Source: Sphingomonas endophytica
Lineage (GTDB): Bacteria; Pseudomonadota; Alphaproteobacteria; Sphingomonadales; Sphingomonadaceae
Assembly (NCBI RefSeq): GCF_001476895.1
Contig: NZ_LDTB01000027.1
Location: 1 to 49,996, forward strand
Length of the DNA stretch: 49,996 nt
Direction of reading: 5' to 3'
The notes beneath the pieces are model-generated. The model was not told the DNA's origin. It did not search any database and saw only the letters and a list, made by a program, of their open reading frames with translations. The number at the start of each line of letters is the position of its first letter. Position 1 is the first letter of the stretch. The position numbers and the translations under genes are program-made. Positions 37,253 through 46,696 of this stretch are shown here, in pieces.

Positions 37253-37277
37253 AACGGCAAGCCACCGACGCGGTTCC
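37253..37277 (-). promoter_or_regulatory. EcfG-type (general stress response) promoter of the DUF4142 gene
   Basis: On the minus strand GGAAC (37277-37273) is followed by 16 bases and then CGTT (37256-37253). This is the consensus of the alphaproteobacterial general-stress sigma factor EcfG (GGAAC N16-17 CGTT). The ATG lies 30 bases further on, with a Shine-Dalgarno sequence between, so the geometry is right. Confidence 0.75.
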
Positions 37278-37318
37278 AGCGCCTCAGGAAAAGCCCCATA
37301 AATTCATACTGATGCGCG

Positions 37319-39094
37319 TCAATGGAGCGGCCAGAAGAACAAGATCAGCGGCGTTCCGAATGCCAGCACCATCAGCGACAACGGTGCTCCCAGCCGCGCA
37401 TAGTCGCCGAAACGATATCCGCCCGGGCCCAGCACCAGCGTGTTGCACTGGTGCCCGATCGGGGTGAGGAAATCGCACCCCGCCCCCACGGCGGTCGCCA
37501 TCAGGAAGGCTTCGGGTCGATAACCGAGGTCGCCCGCGAACTGCGCGGCGATCGGCGCCATCACCAGCACCGTCGCGGCATTGTTGAGGAACGGCGTGAC
37601 CGCCATCGTCGCCGCCAGGATCAGCATCACCGCCCCCCAGGCGGGCAGCACCGTGGCGGTCTGCGCGAGCCAGGTCGCGATCACGTCCGACGCGCCCGTC
37701 GTCCGCAACGAATCCGACACCGGGATGAGCGCGCCGAGCATCACGAGGATCGGCCATTCGATATGATTGTAGGCGTCGCGCACCGGGAGCATCCCGGTAA
37801 CGACCACCACGCCCGCCGCCGCGAAGAAGGCGACCGCCACCGGTACCCAGCCCATGGCGGTCGCGAACATCGCCACGCCGAGGATCGCGACCGGCAGCCA
37901 CCCACGCCGACTGGTCCCCAGCCGCAGCTCGCGCTCGGCGAGCGGCAGGCAGCCGAGCGCGCGCAACTTCTCCGGCAAGCTGTCGAGCGCCCCCTGCAAT
38001 ACCACCACGTCCCCGGCGCGCAGCGCGATATTGCCGAGCCGCCGCGACAACCGCTCGTCGCGCCGCGAGATCGCGATCAGGTTGACGCCGTAGCGTGCCT
38101 GGAGATCGAGCCGCCCCGCCGTCTGCCCCTCCAAAGGGGAGCCGACGTTGACCACCGCCTCGATGACCCCCAGCTCGCTTTCGCCGCGATCGGTGCGCTT
38201 CTCGCGCTCCTCGCTTTCCAGCGTCAGCCGGTCGCCCGCGATCGCGCGCTCCAGCGCGTCGGGATCCCCGCCAAGGATCAGGGTGTCGCCGGCCAGCAAC
38301 TCGGTATCGGGCAGCGGATGGCTGCGCATGCCGGCGCGCACCATCCGCGTGATCGTCACCTCATGTTCGTGACGGTCCAGGAAGGCGGCGACCGTTTCGC
38401 CGACCGCCGGCGACTGTTCCGGTACGACCACCTCGGTGACATAGCCGGTGATGTCGAGCGCCTCCGCCATGCTGGGTGCCGCGCGCCGGTCGGCGGGAAT
38501 CAGGCGATAGGCGACGCTGAGGTACAGCAGCCCCATCACTAACAACCCGAGCCCGACGGGCGTATAGTCGAACATCCCGAACGGCTCGCCCAGCATCTGC
38601 TCGCGCGATCGGCTGACGATGATGTTGGGCGACGTCCCGACCAGCGTCATCAACCCGCCCAGCAACGAGGCGAACGACATCGGCATCAGAAAGACCGACG
38701 GGGCGTGGTTGTTCTTCTTGGCCATCTGGAAGGCGGCAGGCATCAGCATCGCCAGCGCGCCGATATTCTTGACCAGCGCACTCGCCACACCGACCGATCC
38801 CGTCAGCACCAGCAACTGCCCGCGGACCCGCGTCACGCGCCGCGACACGCGGCGTAGCGCGCGTTCGATCACACCCGATCGTTGCACCGCCGCCGACAGC
38901 ACCAATGCGGACGCGACGATGATGACGATATCGTCCGAGAAGCCCTTGAAGGCGTCTGCCGGCCGAACGATCCCCAGCGCAAGGCTGGCGAGCAGTGCCA
39001 TGATCGCGACCAGATCGTAGCGGAGACGCCCCCAGATGAAGAGTGCCATCATCCCGATCAGGGTCGCGATCGAGAGGAGTTGGGGCGTGGTCAT
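37319..39094 (-). CDS. SLC13/DASS-type anion permease with two RCK-C domains
   Basis: The 591-residue protein has about twelve membrane helices. Two TrkA-C (RCK-C) regulatory domains (about residues 210-285 and 295-370) lie between the two helical halves. Family signatures include LMPMSFASLLGGLMTLVGTS with NIIVS, and the second copy PFLNNAATVLVMAP with ATAVGAGCDFLTPIGHQ. Proteins of this layout move sulfate, dicarboxylates or other anions with sodium or protons; the substrate is not fixed by sequence. The ATG at 39094 has no Shine-Dalgarno sequence; a GGAAC N16 TGTT sequence stands very close upstream. It follows tamB on the same strand with 48 bases between. Confidence 0.93.
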   Translation of the reverse strand: MTTPQLLSIATLIGMMALFIWGRLRYDLVAIMALLASLALGIVRPADAFKGFSDDIVIIVASALVLSAAVQRSGVIERALRRVSRRVTRVRGQLLVLTGSVGVASALVKNIGALAMLMPAAFQMAKKNNHAPSVFLMPMSFASLLGGLMTLVGTSPNIIVSRSREQMLGEPFGMFDYTPVGLGLLVMGLLYLSVAYRLIPADRRAAPSMAEALDITGYVTEVVVPEQSPAVGETVAAFLDRHEHEVTITRMVRAGMRSHPLPDTELLAGDTLILGGDPDALERAIAGDRLTLESEEREKRTDRGESELGVIEAVVNVGSPLEGQTAGRLDLQARYGVNLIAISRRDERLSRRLGNIALRAGDVVVLQGALDSLPEKLRALGCLPLAERELRLGTSRRGWLPVAILGVAMFATAMGWVPVAVAFFAAAGVVVVTGMLPVRDAYNHIEWPILVMLGALIPVSDSLRTTGASDVIATWLAQTATVLPAWGAVMLILAATMAVTPFLNNAATVLVMAPIAAQFAGDLGYRPEAFLMATAVGAGCDFLTPIGHQCNTLVLGPGGYRFGDYARLGAPLSLMVLAFGTPLILFFWPLH

Positions 39095-39142
39095 CAGCGA
39101 ACGATCAACATGGCCCAGCGCTGACGGTTCCGCATCGCTACG

Positions 39143-42100
39143 CTAATAATCGCGCGATACCCGTGCGTTGATGCTTTGCCGCCCCAGCGTCGAGATCGAC
39201 GACAGCAACGATAGCCAGCGCGTTACCTGGAATTCGACCCGCGTTGCCGAATAGCCGGCGCCATCGGTGATGATCTCGGCATAGAAGCGGCGAGTCACGT
39301 ATTTCCCGGCCGCGATCGACGTGCCCTGCCCGGTCTGCGGATCGGCGGGCAGGATGCGCAGCCGGTCCAGCCCCGCCGCGCGCCGTACCGCGTTGATCGG
39401 GTTCAGCCCATTGCCGCCGCCCTGCAACGCCGCGACCGCCGCCGCCAGCTGCAAGGCCTCTGGCGCGGACAGGTTCGTGATCGAGGTGCCGAACAGCAGG
39501 CGGGACAGCAACTCGTCCTGCGGCAGCGCGGGCGTGCTGGAGAAGCTGATCTCCGGCTTCTGCGCGACGCCGGTCACGCGGATGGTGGCGTTCAGCCCGG
39601 TGGTGTTGGCGGCCGCCTCGATATCCAGCGCGGGGTTGGCCGGCACCTCGCCCGCGAAGCGGATCACGCCGCGCGACAGCTCGAACTCGCGCCCGGCGAA
39701 TTCGTAATCGCCACGAATCAGGTCGGCGCGCCCGGTGATCGCGGGATTGGTCGGCGTTCCGGCGATCTGCACGTCCGCCGTCCACTCGCTGGTCAAGCCG
39801 AGCCCCGACACCAGCAGGCCGTTGCGCGCGCGTGCATGGACGTCGAGTGTCCAAGGCGCGGCCGCCTCGTCATCGATCACGTCGCCGCCGGGCACGTTGA
39901 TCTCGCGCACATTGATCTGCGGCAGCGCGCTGGCGACCGTCGCCTGTCCCAGCCGATAGCGGCTGCTGTCCAGCCGCACGTCGCCCGAGATCACCCCTCC
40001 CGTACCGTCGGAGCGGAACGCGATCGGCCCCGTCACGGTCGCGCCGATATCCTCGCGGTCGATCAGCACCGCATGATCGGCGTTCATCCGCAGGTCGAGC
40101 GCGACGCCGTTCGCCGCGCCGAAATCGAAGCTGCCGGTCCCGGTCACGCGCCCGCCGCGCCCGGCGTCGCCGGTGAAGCGCTCGATCCGCAGCCGCGATC
40201 CGTCGAAGCGCCCGGCGGTCTGGATGTTGGTGACGACCGTTCCGGTGGTCGCGCTCTGGATCCGCGCGCCCGATGCGCGCACCAGCCCGCGGATCTGCGG
40301 ACTGCCGGCGGTGCCGGTCACGTCGGCGGAGATCGCGACCGGGCCCGACAGGTCGAACAGTTCGATCCGGGTCAGCCGCCACAAGGTATCCGCCGGTCCG
40401 GCATAGCGAAGCTGCGCGAACAGCGGCGCACGGGTAAGCCGCTCCACCAGGTCGCCGCCGCCCAGCGGCTTCAACAGCGCCTGCGCACGCCCGACAGTCT
40501 TGCCGCCGGACGCCATGACCACACGCACGCCCAGCCGGTCGCTGCCGAGCACGCCCGCGAGCCCGAGGTCGATCGGCGCGGACGATGTGAGCAGCCCGGA
40601 CCGGGTCAGCCCGCGCACCGTCAGATTGGCGCGCCCGGTCGGCGCCGCGCCATCGCGCGCGGCGAGTTCCAGCGTGCCGGTCGCGGTGCCGCCCAGTCCC
40701 AGCCCGCTATAGCCGATGTCGAGGACACCCAGCGGCAGGCTCTGCAACGCCGCGCGCACCGCCGTCTCTCGCGCGCCGAGCCGCCCCGATACCTGCGCAC
40801 TGCCGCCCGCGAAGGTCAGGCGGGTCGACGCCAGCGCCCAGACGTCCCCGTCACGACGAAGCACGGCCGGCGTCTCCAGCCGGATCGGCTGCTGCCCGAT
40901 CGTTCCGTTGGCGCGCACGACGTAACCATCGGCGGTGATCTGCGTCACCGTCTCCACCCGGAAGCCGACGCCGCGCGATCCCGCGACCGATGCGCGTACC
41001 TCACCCGTTTCACCGGTCAGCGCCACCTGCCCGGCGAAGCGCGACACCGACAGCGCGCCGCGACGCAGCCCCGCACCACTGGTGGTCGCGGTGACGCGGG
41101 CACCATCCGGCTCCAGCAGCACGTTGAAATCGACCCGCCCCTGCCGCACGCTCGCCCCGCCCCCGATCCGGGCATTGCGGGCGTCGATCCGCCCGGAGAC
41201 ACGCTGCACCGCGCCGGCCGGCGCGAAGTCGAGCGCCCCCGACAAGCCACCACCGGCCACGCGCAGCCGTCCGCTGAAGCCGTTGTCGACGATATCCAGC
41301 GTTCCGGTCGCACGCGTCCCGCTCACGTCCAGCCGTGCCAGCGCGATCTGCGCCTGCCCGCCCGGCGGCAGCAGGATCGCGCCCGCGCCCTCGAACGGTC
41401 CCAGTCGCGAGCCACCGGCCGCCGCGAACGCGAACCCCTGCGGCGTCGGGTCGAGATGCGCGCGCACGTCGCGCAATCCCAACGCGGCATTCGGGTGCTG
41501 GAAGACGAGGTCGATCGTCGGCTTCTCGATGCGCCCGTCCAGCTTCAGCTGCACCGGACCGTAACTGGCCTGCGTGCCGCTCCCCTCGAACACGAACGTC
41601 CCGTCACGGCGCCGATAGCCGCTGCCCGCCAGCCGCAGCGAGGGGGCGGTCAGCACCAGTCGGGGGAAGTGCAGTACGCCGTCGGGCGTCCGTTCCAGCA
41701 GCGCCTCGACCCGCGGCAGCCCGCCGGTCAGGCTGCGGAAGAAACCGTTGTCGAGCCGCACCATCCGCGCGCTCCCGCGCCCGACCACGCGCGTGCCATG
41801 GCCGTTCGCGCCCGGCACCGCGCGCAGTTGCGAATCGACGTCCACCACGCCCAGCCCGGGAATGAGGTAGCGCCCCAGCGCCCCCGACAGCGCGATGTCA
41901 TAGCGGCCGGTATGAAGGTCGAGCGTCAGGCCGATCCGGCCGGTCAGCTTGTCCGACCGCAATCGAAGACCATCGCCGACCACCGTATCGGCTGTCACCT
42001 GCAGCACACCGGCCAGCGACAGGTTCCGCAGGATACCGCCCGCCACGTCGCCGACGCCGGTGACGCGCGCGGCGGTGAAGGCGAGCGGCAGCGCGATCGG

Positions 42101-43258
42101 GCGCGGTCCCCAACGACCGCGTCCGGCGGCGCGTGCCTGCTCGAAACCGGTATCGTCGAAGGCGAAGCGATTGGCGGTCAGGCGATAATCGAAGGTGAAG
42201 GTGCGGAAATTGCCGTCCAGGATTGCACGCAGCCGCATGTCCGTGGCGCGCATGTTGCGGAACAGCGCCTCGGGCCGCAGCAGCCGCGCGGTGACGCGCA
42301 CGCTGCGCAAGGCGCTGTCGGCCAGATCGACCATCCCCGTCGCCTGCACCGCCAGCCCGCGCGAGCGCAGCGAGAGCGTCCCGTCCAGCCGCCGCGCCAC
42401 GAAGGTCGCGTCGCCGTTCACGATGACGTGCGGGCTGGTCAACGATTGAAGCTTCCCACGCGTGATGCTGGCCGGGGCGACCGTGCCGGTCAGCGTGTAG
42501 CGTCCGGCGCGATTGCCCAGCGTCAGGTCGGCGATGCGCGTGGTGCCCGCCTGCGCCACCGCATGGCCCCGCCACCGCCGCCAATCCCCCGCCCCGGCCA
42601 CGTCGAGGGCGACGGCGCGGTTCAGCCCGGTCAATTGCGCCAGCACGCCGCGCACGCCGCCACGTGCGCGCGCGGCGACATCGAACACCCCCGCATCCGG
42701 TCGCGAATCCAGACGGACGGCCAGGGTGTCGCTACCCGCGACAACCGCGTCCAGATCGACCAGCGCGTGGCCGTCGCGAATGTCGGCGCGCGCGCGCAAC
42801 CGGCCTTCGCGGACCCGCCCGGTGACGGCGGGGGCAACGATCAGCCGCGTCACCGCCAGCCGGCCGATCAGAATGTCGAATCTGGGCAGCAGCGGACCGG
42901 ATCGCCCGGTATCGCGCGGCTCCGGCAGCTTCGCCAGCGTCGCGAGCGGAATGTCGAGCGCGGTAATCTCCAGCCGGTTGCCGAGCCACGCCAGCGGCGA
43001 CCAGTCGAGTCGGGCGCGTGGCACCGACAGCACCAGGCCCTTCGGATCATAGAGGCGCACGTCGATCAGTTCGGCCTGCCCGTACAGCGACCCGTCGATC
43101 CGTCCGATCCGGAAACGCAAGCCGTTATCGGGCCTGAGCGCGTTGACGCGATCGGCGACGAAGCGATGCCCGACATCGGTATCGAGCCCGCCGACGACGA
43201 TCGCGACCAGCGCCACCACGCCGAGAACGATCAGGCCCAGAACCCGCGCCACCCGCAT
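39143..43258 (-). CDS. tamB: Translocation and assembly module subunit TamB
   Basis: The 1371-residue protein has one N-terminal membrane helix (about residues 5-25, VLGLIVLGVVALVAIVVGG) and a very long repetitive beta-rich body ending in the DUF490 (TamB C-terminal) domain with VTRRFYAEIITDGAGYSATR. TamB spans the periplasm from the inner membrane and meets TamA in the outer membrane; the pair helps insert some outer membrane proteins and, as a bridge-like lipid transfer protein, may move phospholipids. Its ATG overlaps the tamA stop. Length is usual for the family in sphingomonads. No frameshift is seen. Confidence 0.95.
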   Translation of the reverse strand: MRVARVLGLIVLGVVALVAIVVGGLDTDVGHRFVADRVNALRPDNGLRFRIGRIDGSLYGQAELIDVRLYDPKGLVLSVPRARLDWSPLAWLGNRLEITALDIPLATLAKLPEPRDTGRSGPLLPRFDILIGRLAVTRLIVAPAVTGRVREGRLRARADIRDGHALVDLDAVVAGSDTLAVRLDSRPDAGVFDVAARARGGVRGVLAQLTGLNRAVALDVAGAGDWRRWRGHAVAQAGTTRIADLTLGNRAGRYTLTGTVAPASITRGKLQSLTSPHVIVNGDATFVARRLDGTLSLRSRGLAVQATGMVDLADSALRSVRVTARLLRPEALFRNMRATDMRLRAILDGNFRTFTFDYRLTANRFAFDDTGFEQARAAGRGRWGPRPIALPLAFTAARVTGVGDVAGGILRNLSLAGVLQVTADTVVGDGLRLRSDKLTGRIGLTLDLHTGRYDIALSGALGRYLIPGLGVVDVDSQLRAVPGANGHGTRVVGRGSARMVRLDNGFFRSLTGGLPRVEALLERTPDGVLHFPRLVLTAPSLRLAGSGYRRRDGTFVFEGSGTQASYGPVQLKLDGRIEKPTIDLVFQHPNAALGLRDVRAHLDPTPQGFAFAAAGGSRLGPFEGAGAILLPPGGQAQIALARLDVSGTRATGTLDIVDNGFSGRLRVAGGGLSGALDFAPAGAVQRVSGRIDARNARIGGGASVRQGRVDFNVLLEPDGARVTATTSGAGLRRGALSVSRFAGQVALTGETGEVRASVAGSRGVGFRVETVTQITADGYVVRANGTIGQQPIRLETPAVLRRDGDVWALASTRLTFAGGSAQVSGRLGARETAVRAALQSLPLGVLDIGYSGLGLGGTATGTLELAARDGAAPTGRANLTVRGLTRSGLLTSSAPIDLGLAGVLGSDRLGVRVVMASGGKTVGRAQALLKPLGGGDLVERLTRAPLFAQLRYAGPADTLWRLTRIELFDLSGPVAISADVTGTAGSPQIRGLVRASGARIQSATTGTVVTNIQTAGRFDGSRLRIERFTGDAGRGGRVTGTGSFDFGAANGVALDLRMNADHAVLIDREDIGATVTGPIAFRSDGTGGVISGDVRLDSSRYRLGQATVASALPQINVREINVPGGDVIDDEAAAPWTLDVHARARNGLLVSGLGLTSEWTADVQIAGTPTNPAITGRADLIRGDYEFAGREFELSRGVIRFAGEVPANPALDIEAAANTTGLNATIRVTGVAQKPEISFSSTPALPQDELLSRLLFGTSITNLSAPEALQLAAAVAALQGGGNGLNPINAVRRAAGLDRLRILPADPQTGQGTSIAAGKYVTRRFYAEIITDGAGYSATRVEFQVTRWLSLLSSISTLGRQSINARVSRDY

Positions 43259-45234
43259 CAGAACGCCTGTCCCAGCGAGACATAGACCGCGATCCGCGGA
43301 TCGCCCGGTTGCGGATTGATCGGCGTGCCGACGTCGAGCCGGATCGGCCCGAAGTTGCTGTAATAGCGCACGCCGATCCCGGCGCCGTACCGCATCCCGC
43401 TCAGATCCGGCAGCCCGCCGGTGTAGATGTTGCCGCCATCGAGGAACGGCACGACGCCGAAATTGCCGAATGCCTTCATGCGTGCCTCGACCGCGAACTC
43501 GGCGAGGCTGCGTCCGCCGATCGGGTCGTTGTTGACGTCGCGCGGGCCGATCGACTGGAAGCTGTAACCGCGCACCGACGCGCCGCCGCCGGCATAGAAG
43601 CGCCGCGACGGCGCGATCTGGTCGCGCGGCGCGCCGAGGATCGTGCCCAGCCGGATGCGCGCCGCCAGCACCACGCCGTCGCCGACCGGCTGATACTTGC
43701 TGGCGTCAAACTGGACGCGGGTGTAGCCGAAGACGCTGTCCTGCAACGACACTTCCGGGCTGACCCGCCCCGCCAGCCGGAATCCGCGGGTCGGGTTGAG
43801 CAGGTCGTCCGATCCGTCATAGCCGAGGCTGGTCGGCAGCGCGCCGATCAGGAAGGTGCGACGGCGCGGCTGGCCGGTGGAGGCGATCACGTCGCGCTCG
43901 TCGGTCGCGACCAGCTCCGCCCCCAGCGACCAGGTCCAGGTCTTCTGGAAGAAGATATTGGTCTGCCGCTCCAGCGCCGCCGACAGCGAGATGGTCTGCG
44001 CATCGAACGCGTCGCGGCGCAGGTGCGCGGCGGAAAGCTGCGCGGTCAGGACGCGGTCGCGGGCATGGAAGTTGTTGCGACGGAAGGTGATCTGCCCCAG
44101 TTGCTCGCGCGTGCCCGCGACGCCGCGCAGCGTCACCGCGCCTTCGGGCGGAAGCAGGTTGCGGTGCGTCCAGCTCACCTCGGAGCGTGCACCCTCACCC
44201 GTACCATAGCCCAGCTCGACCGCGATCGTGCGCGGCGGCGCGGGCTCCAGCCGGACCGCGATATCGACGGCGTTCGGGTCGGCGGCCGGAACCGCGCGCA
44301 CCTCGGCGGTGGACACGAGCCCGGTCTGCACCAGCGCGCGGCGCAGGTCGTCGACCTCCGAGGTCTCATATTGGTCGCCGGGTTTGAAGCGGGCGATGTC
44401 CTGAACGTGTGCGGCGTCGAACACCTTGTTGTCCGCATTGACCGTGATCCGGCCGAAACGGCGCGCGGTGCCGGGCGCGACCTCCATCGCCAGCGTCGCG
44501 GTCTGCGTCGCGCGATCGACCACCACTTCCGGGTCGCCGACCGTGGCGAAGGGGAAGCCCTCCTCGCCGATCCGCGTGCGCAGGTTCGACTCGGCCGCGG
44601 CGATCGCATCGGCGTTCACCGCATCCTCGGGCTTCACCCCGAACGCGTCGCGCAATGTGGCCGCCTTGGCGCCCGCCGCCTCGACCCCGGCCAAGGTGAC
44701 GCCGGTGAAGCGATAGAGCGCTCCGGGTGTGACGGCCAGCACGACCACCGGGCGACGATCCTGCCGCTCGACGCGGGTCGCGACGACCGCGTCGTAATAA
44801 CCCTCTCCTTTCAACAGCGTGACCAGCAGGTCGGCGTCCTGCCGCGCGCGCCGGTCGAGCTGCGCGGCATTGGCCTCCTTGCCCTCCGCCCCGGCCAGCA
44901 CGGACAATTCCCTGAACCGCTGACGCAGCAGCGCGCCGCCGATCGCGTCCAGCCCGTCGATCCGCCAGCCGTAGCGGAAGCTCGCGCCGACATCGCCGCG
45001 CGTCGCGGCGGGGGCGGCGGCGGTGGTCGAGAGGTCCGGCCAGTCGACGCCGATATCGGGCAGCGGTGCGAGCGCGTCGTTCGGATCGACATCGCTCATC
45101 GGCGCGGGCGGCACGACCAAGGGCGGCGCCGGCGCCTGCTGCGCGGACGCCGGGACCGCCACGATCCCGTTTACGATGATCGCGCCGCACACGACGCGGA
45201 CCAGCACGCCATGCCGCCCCACGTCAGGCCACAT
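43258..45234 (-). CDS. tamA: Translocation and assembly module subunit TamA (Omp85 family)
   Basis: The 658-residue protein has a signal peptide (cut near ASAQ), a proline-rich linker, POTRA repeats (about 95-330, for example LVTLLKGEGYYDAVVATRVE and RRFGRITVNADNKVFDAAHV), and a C-terminal sixteen-strand barrel. RFYAGGGASVRGYSFQ holds the VRGY motif of Omp85 loop 6, and the last strand ends in GQAF, an outer membrane assembly signal with C-terminal Phe. Omp85 proteins fold other proteins into the outer membrane; position before tamB identifies it as TamA rather than BamA. The gene runs directly into tamB. Confidence 0.95.
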   Translation of the reverse strand: MWPDVGRHGVLVRVVCGAIIVNGIVAVPASAQQAPAPPLVVPPAPMSDVDPNDALAPLPDIGVDWPDLSTTAAAPAATRGDVGASFRYGWRIDGLDAIGGALLRQRFRELSVLAGAEGKEANAAQLDRRARQDADLLVTLLKGEGYYDAVVATRVERQDRRPVVVLAVTPGALYRFTGVTLAGVEAAGAKAATLRDAFGVKPEDAVNADAIAAAESNLRTRIGEEGFPFATVGDPEVVVDRATQTATLAMEVAPGTARRFGRITVNADNKVFDAAHVQDIARFKPGDQYETSEVDDLRRALVQTGLVSTAEVRAVPAADPNAVDIAVRLEPAPPRTIAVELGYGTGEGARSEVSWTHRNLLPPEGAVTLRGVAGTREQLGQITFRRNNFHARDRVLTAQLSAAHLRRDAFDAQTISLSAALERQTNIFFQKTWTWSLGAELVATDERDVIASTGQPRRRTFLIGALPTSLGYDGSDDLLNPTRGFRLAGRVSPEVSLQDSVFGYTRVQFDASKYQPVGDGVVLAARIRLGTILGAPRDQIAPSRRFYAGGGASVRGYSFQSIGPRDVNNDPIGGRSLAEFAVEARMKAFGNFGVVPFLDGGNIYTGGLPDLSGMRYGAGIGVRYYSNFGPIRLDVGTPINPQPGDPRIAVYVSLGQAF

Positions 45235-45366
45235 GGCCCCGGTCTAGCGGCTTGCTCAGCGAAGAAGAAGCGCGAAAACCGGGGTGATCAGCGTCCGCAT
45301 CGCATGCGCGCCACGCCCGGTCGCGACGGCTGGCGCTGCACGGCGCGGCGTGGCATCTGGCGCGGC

Positions 45367-45534
45367 ATGGCACCTCCCCCGCGCACCCCATCCGCCGGCG
45401 GCTTCCCCATCGCGGTCGGCGCGCTGGGCGGGACCGCGATCGGCCTGTACACCGGCCAGCCGTCGATCGGCTTTCTCGTCGGGCTGGCGGCCGGCGTCGC
45501 GCTGGCGGTGCTGATCTGGTGGCGCGACCGGTAG
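45367..45534 (+). CDS. Small membrane protein, two helices
   Basis: The frame encodes 55 residues with two hydrophobic helices (GGFPIAVGALGGTAIGLYTG and GFLVGLAAGVALAVLIW) and a basic C terminus (WWRDR). Small proteins of this make-up are common in sphingomonads and have no known role. An ATG at 45304 would give 76 residues with a basic leader; I prefer the shorter form since the leader has no membrane or signal character. The Shine-Dalgarno sequence is weak in both cases. It converges on the STN gene with five bases between stops. Confidence 0.6.
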   Translation: MAPPPRTPSAGGFPIAVGALGGTAIGLYTGQPSIGFLVGLAAGVALAVLIWWRDR

Positions 45535-45539
45535 CGCGC

Positions 45540-46124
45540 TTACCGGATCGGCGGCACCCAGCCCGACGGCAGCGGCGGGGGCGGCGTGCCGATCTTGCGG
45601 CCGACCCGGTCGAGCTGCGCATTGTAGCGGATGCGATCCTTCACGCTCAGATGCGCCTGTTCGTTCACCTCGCGCGGAACGGCCTTTTCGACATGGCGCA
45701 GGCTGTGCGCGACACCGGCGGCGCGCACGCGGCTGATCGCGCCACGCTCCCGCTGTTCGGCGGCGGTGGTACGCAGCGTCGTGATACGGCGCGCGAACCG
45801 TTCCTGCTGGCGGCGATCGATCCGCCAATGGCCCTTGTAGGGCGCCGCCTCCAGCCCGCTGCGGCGCAGCGAGAGGTACAAGGCGTGGCGCGGCGTGACG
45901 CGGCCACGCACGCGCGGCGCCTGCCGGTCGGCGAGCAGGGTCGGATCGACCTCCATGAAGCAGCCGGTGAGGTGCGCCAGCGCCTGCATCCGCTCGTCCA
46001 TCCGCTGTTGCGGCAGATCGACGCGGACCTTGCCACGCGCGCATTCCGCCACCGCCGGCACCGCGAGCAGCAACCCCACGCCGCTGCCCAGCAGCGCGAG
46101 CGGACGAACGAACGACGAGAACAT
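45540..46124 (-). CDS. Exported STN-domain protein without receptor or secretin
   Basis: The 194-residue protein has a signal peptide (MFSSFVRPLALLGSGVGLLL to VAEC) and one STN (secretin/TonB N-terminal) domain at about 33-105: VDLPQQRMDERMQALAHLTG and RVTPRHALYLSLRRSGLEAA. The STN fold normally starts TonB-dependent transducers and secretins, where it meets signalling partners in the periplasm. Here the domain is followed only by a basic helical tail (RRQQERFARRITTLRTTAAE) and a proline-rich end, so it is a free-standing STN protein. The signal peptide places the start at the ATG at 46124. Function unknown. Confidence 0.82.
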   Translation of the reverse strand: MFSSFVRPLALLGSGVGLLLAVPAVAECARGKVRVDLPQQRMDERMQALAHLTGCFMEVDPTLLADRQAPRVRGRVTPRHALYLSLRRSGLEAAPYKGHWRIDRRQQERFARRITTLRTTAAEQRERGAISRVRAAGVAHSLRHVEKAVPREVNEQAHLSVKDRIRYNAQLDRVGRKIGTPPPPLPSGWVPPIR

Positions 46125-46168
46125 GCGACACCCCCGGAACAAGATCGTCATGGGTTAGCGCGCGGCGC

Positions 46169-46642
46169 TCACACGGGCAACGCCCCGCCCGCGCGCCGCG
46201 CCGCCTCCATCGAGACGCCGAACACCAGATGCGAGGCAAGGCCGTAAGCGTTGCCGGGCACCTCCGCCCGCGGCCACGGACCCCAGCCCGCCGCCGGCAC
46301 CAGCACGTCGTCGAGCAGCAGCATCGTCGACAGGCCGGCGGGCACACCCCAGCCCCGCGCCAGCGCCGGCCAGCGCCGCACCGCCAGCGCATAACCGCCG
46401 CCGATCGCCGCCCCCAGCGCATAATGCATCGCCGAGCCGGCCAGCGCGCGATGCTTCTGGGTGACGGGGCGTCCCTCGACCGCTTGGCTGATCGTATCGG
46501 CGGCTTTCACGGTGGCGGGATCGTCATCGCCCCCGTCCATGCCGAAGGCGGGCGCGGCGACATCCTGAAAACGGTCCATCACGAACGAGGCCGCCAGTCC
46601 GGCGCCGACGCCGATCAACGCGGTGGTGAGTAGTGAAGGCAT
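46169..46642 (-). CDS. Small membrane protein of unknown role, DUF1440-like
   Basis: The 157-residue protein has an N-terminal hydrophobic helix (LLTTALIGVGAGLAASFVMD) and two or three further helices (SAMHYALGAAIGGGYALAV, GVPAGLSTMLLLDDVLVP, GNAYGLASHLVFGVSMEAAR). The layout resembles DUF1440 (YagU-like) inner membrane proteins, but I cannot confirm the family. It has GGGAGAT before its ATG. It lies next to ccmH on the same strand, 54 bases downstream; that place is often taken by ccmI in other genomes, which this is not. Confidence 0.75.
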   Translation of the reverse strand: MPSLLTTALIGVGAGLAASFVMDRFQDVAAPAFGMDGGDDDPATVKAADTISQAVEGRPVTQKHRALAGSAMHYALGAAIGGGYALAVRRWPALARGWGVPAGLSTMLLLDDVLVPAAGWGPWPRAEVPGNAYGLASHLVFGVSMEAARRAGGALPV

Positions 46643-46696
46643 GGCAATCTCCCGGTTATCCGGGCCGTCAACGCCGCGACCGCGCGCGCGGTCGCA

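Noticed and set aside
39107..39131. A GGAAC N16 TGTT sequence before the SLC13 permease gene, similar to an EcfG promoter
   Set aside because: The -10 part has a mismatch and lies only 13 bases before the ATG, which would make a nearly leaderless message without a Shine-Dalgarno sequence. Too weak to call.
39836..43285. Very long plus-strand open frame opposite tamB
   Set aside because: It is the antisense shadow of tamB in high-GC sequence: biased to Arg, Gln, Asp and His, no domain, no Shine-Dalgarno sequence.
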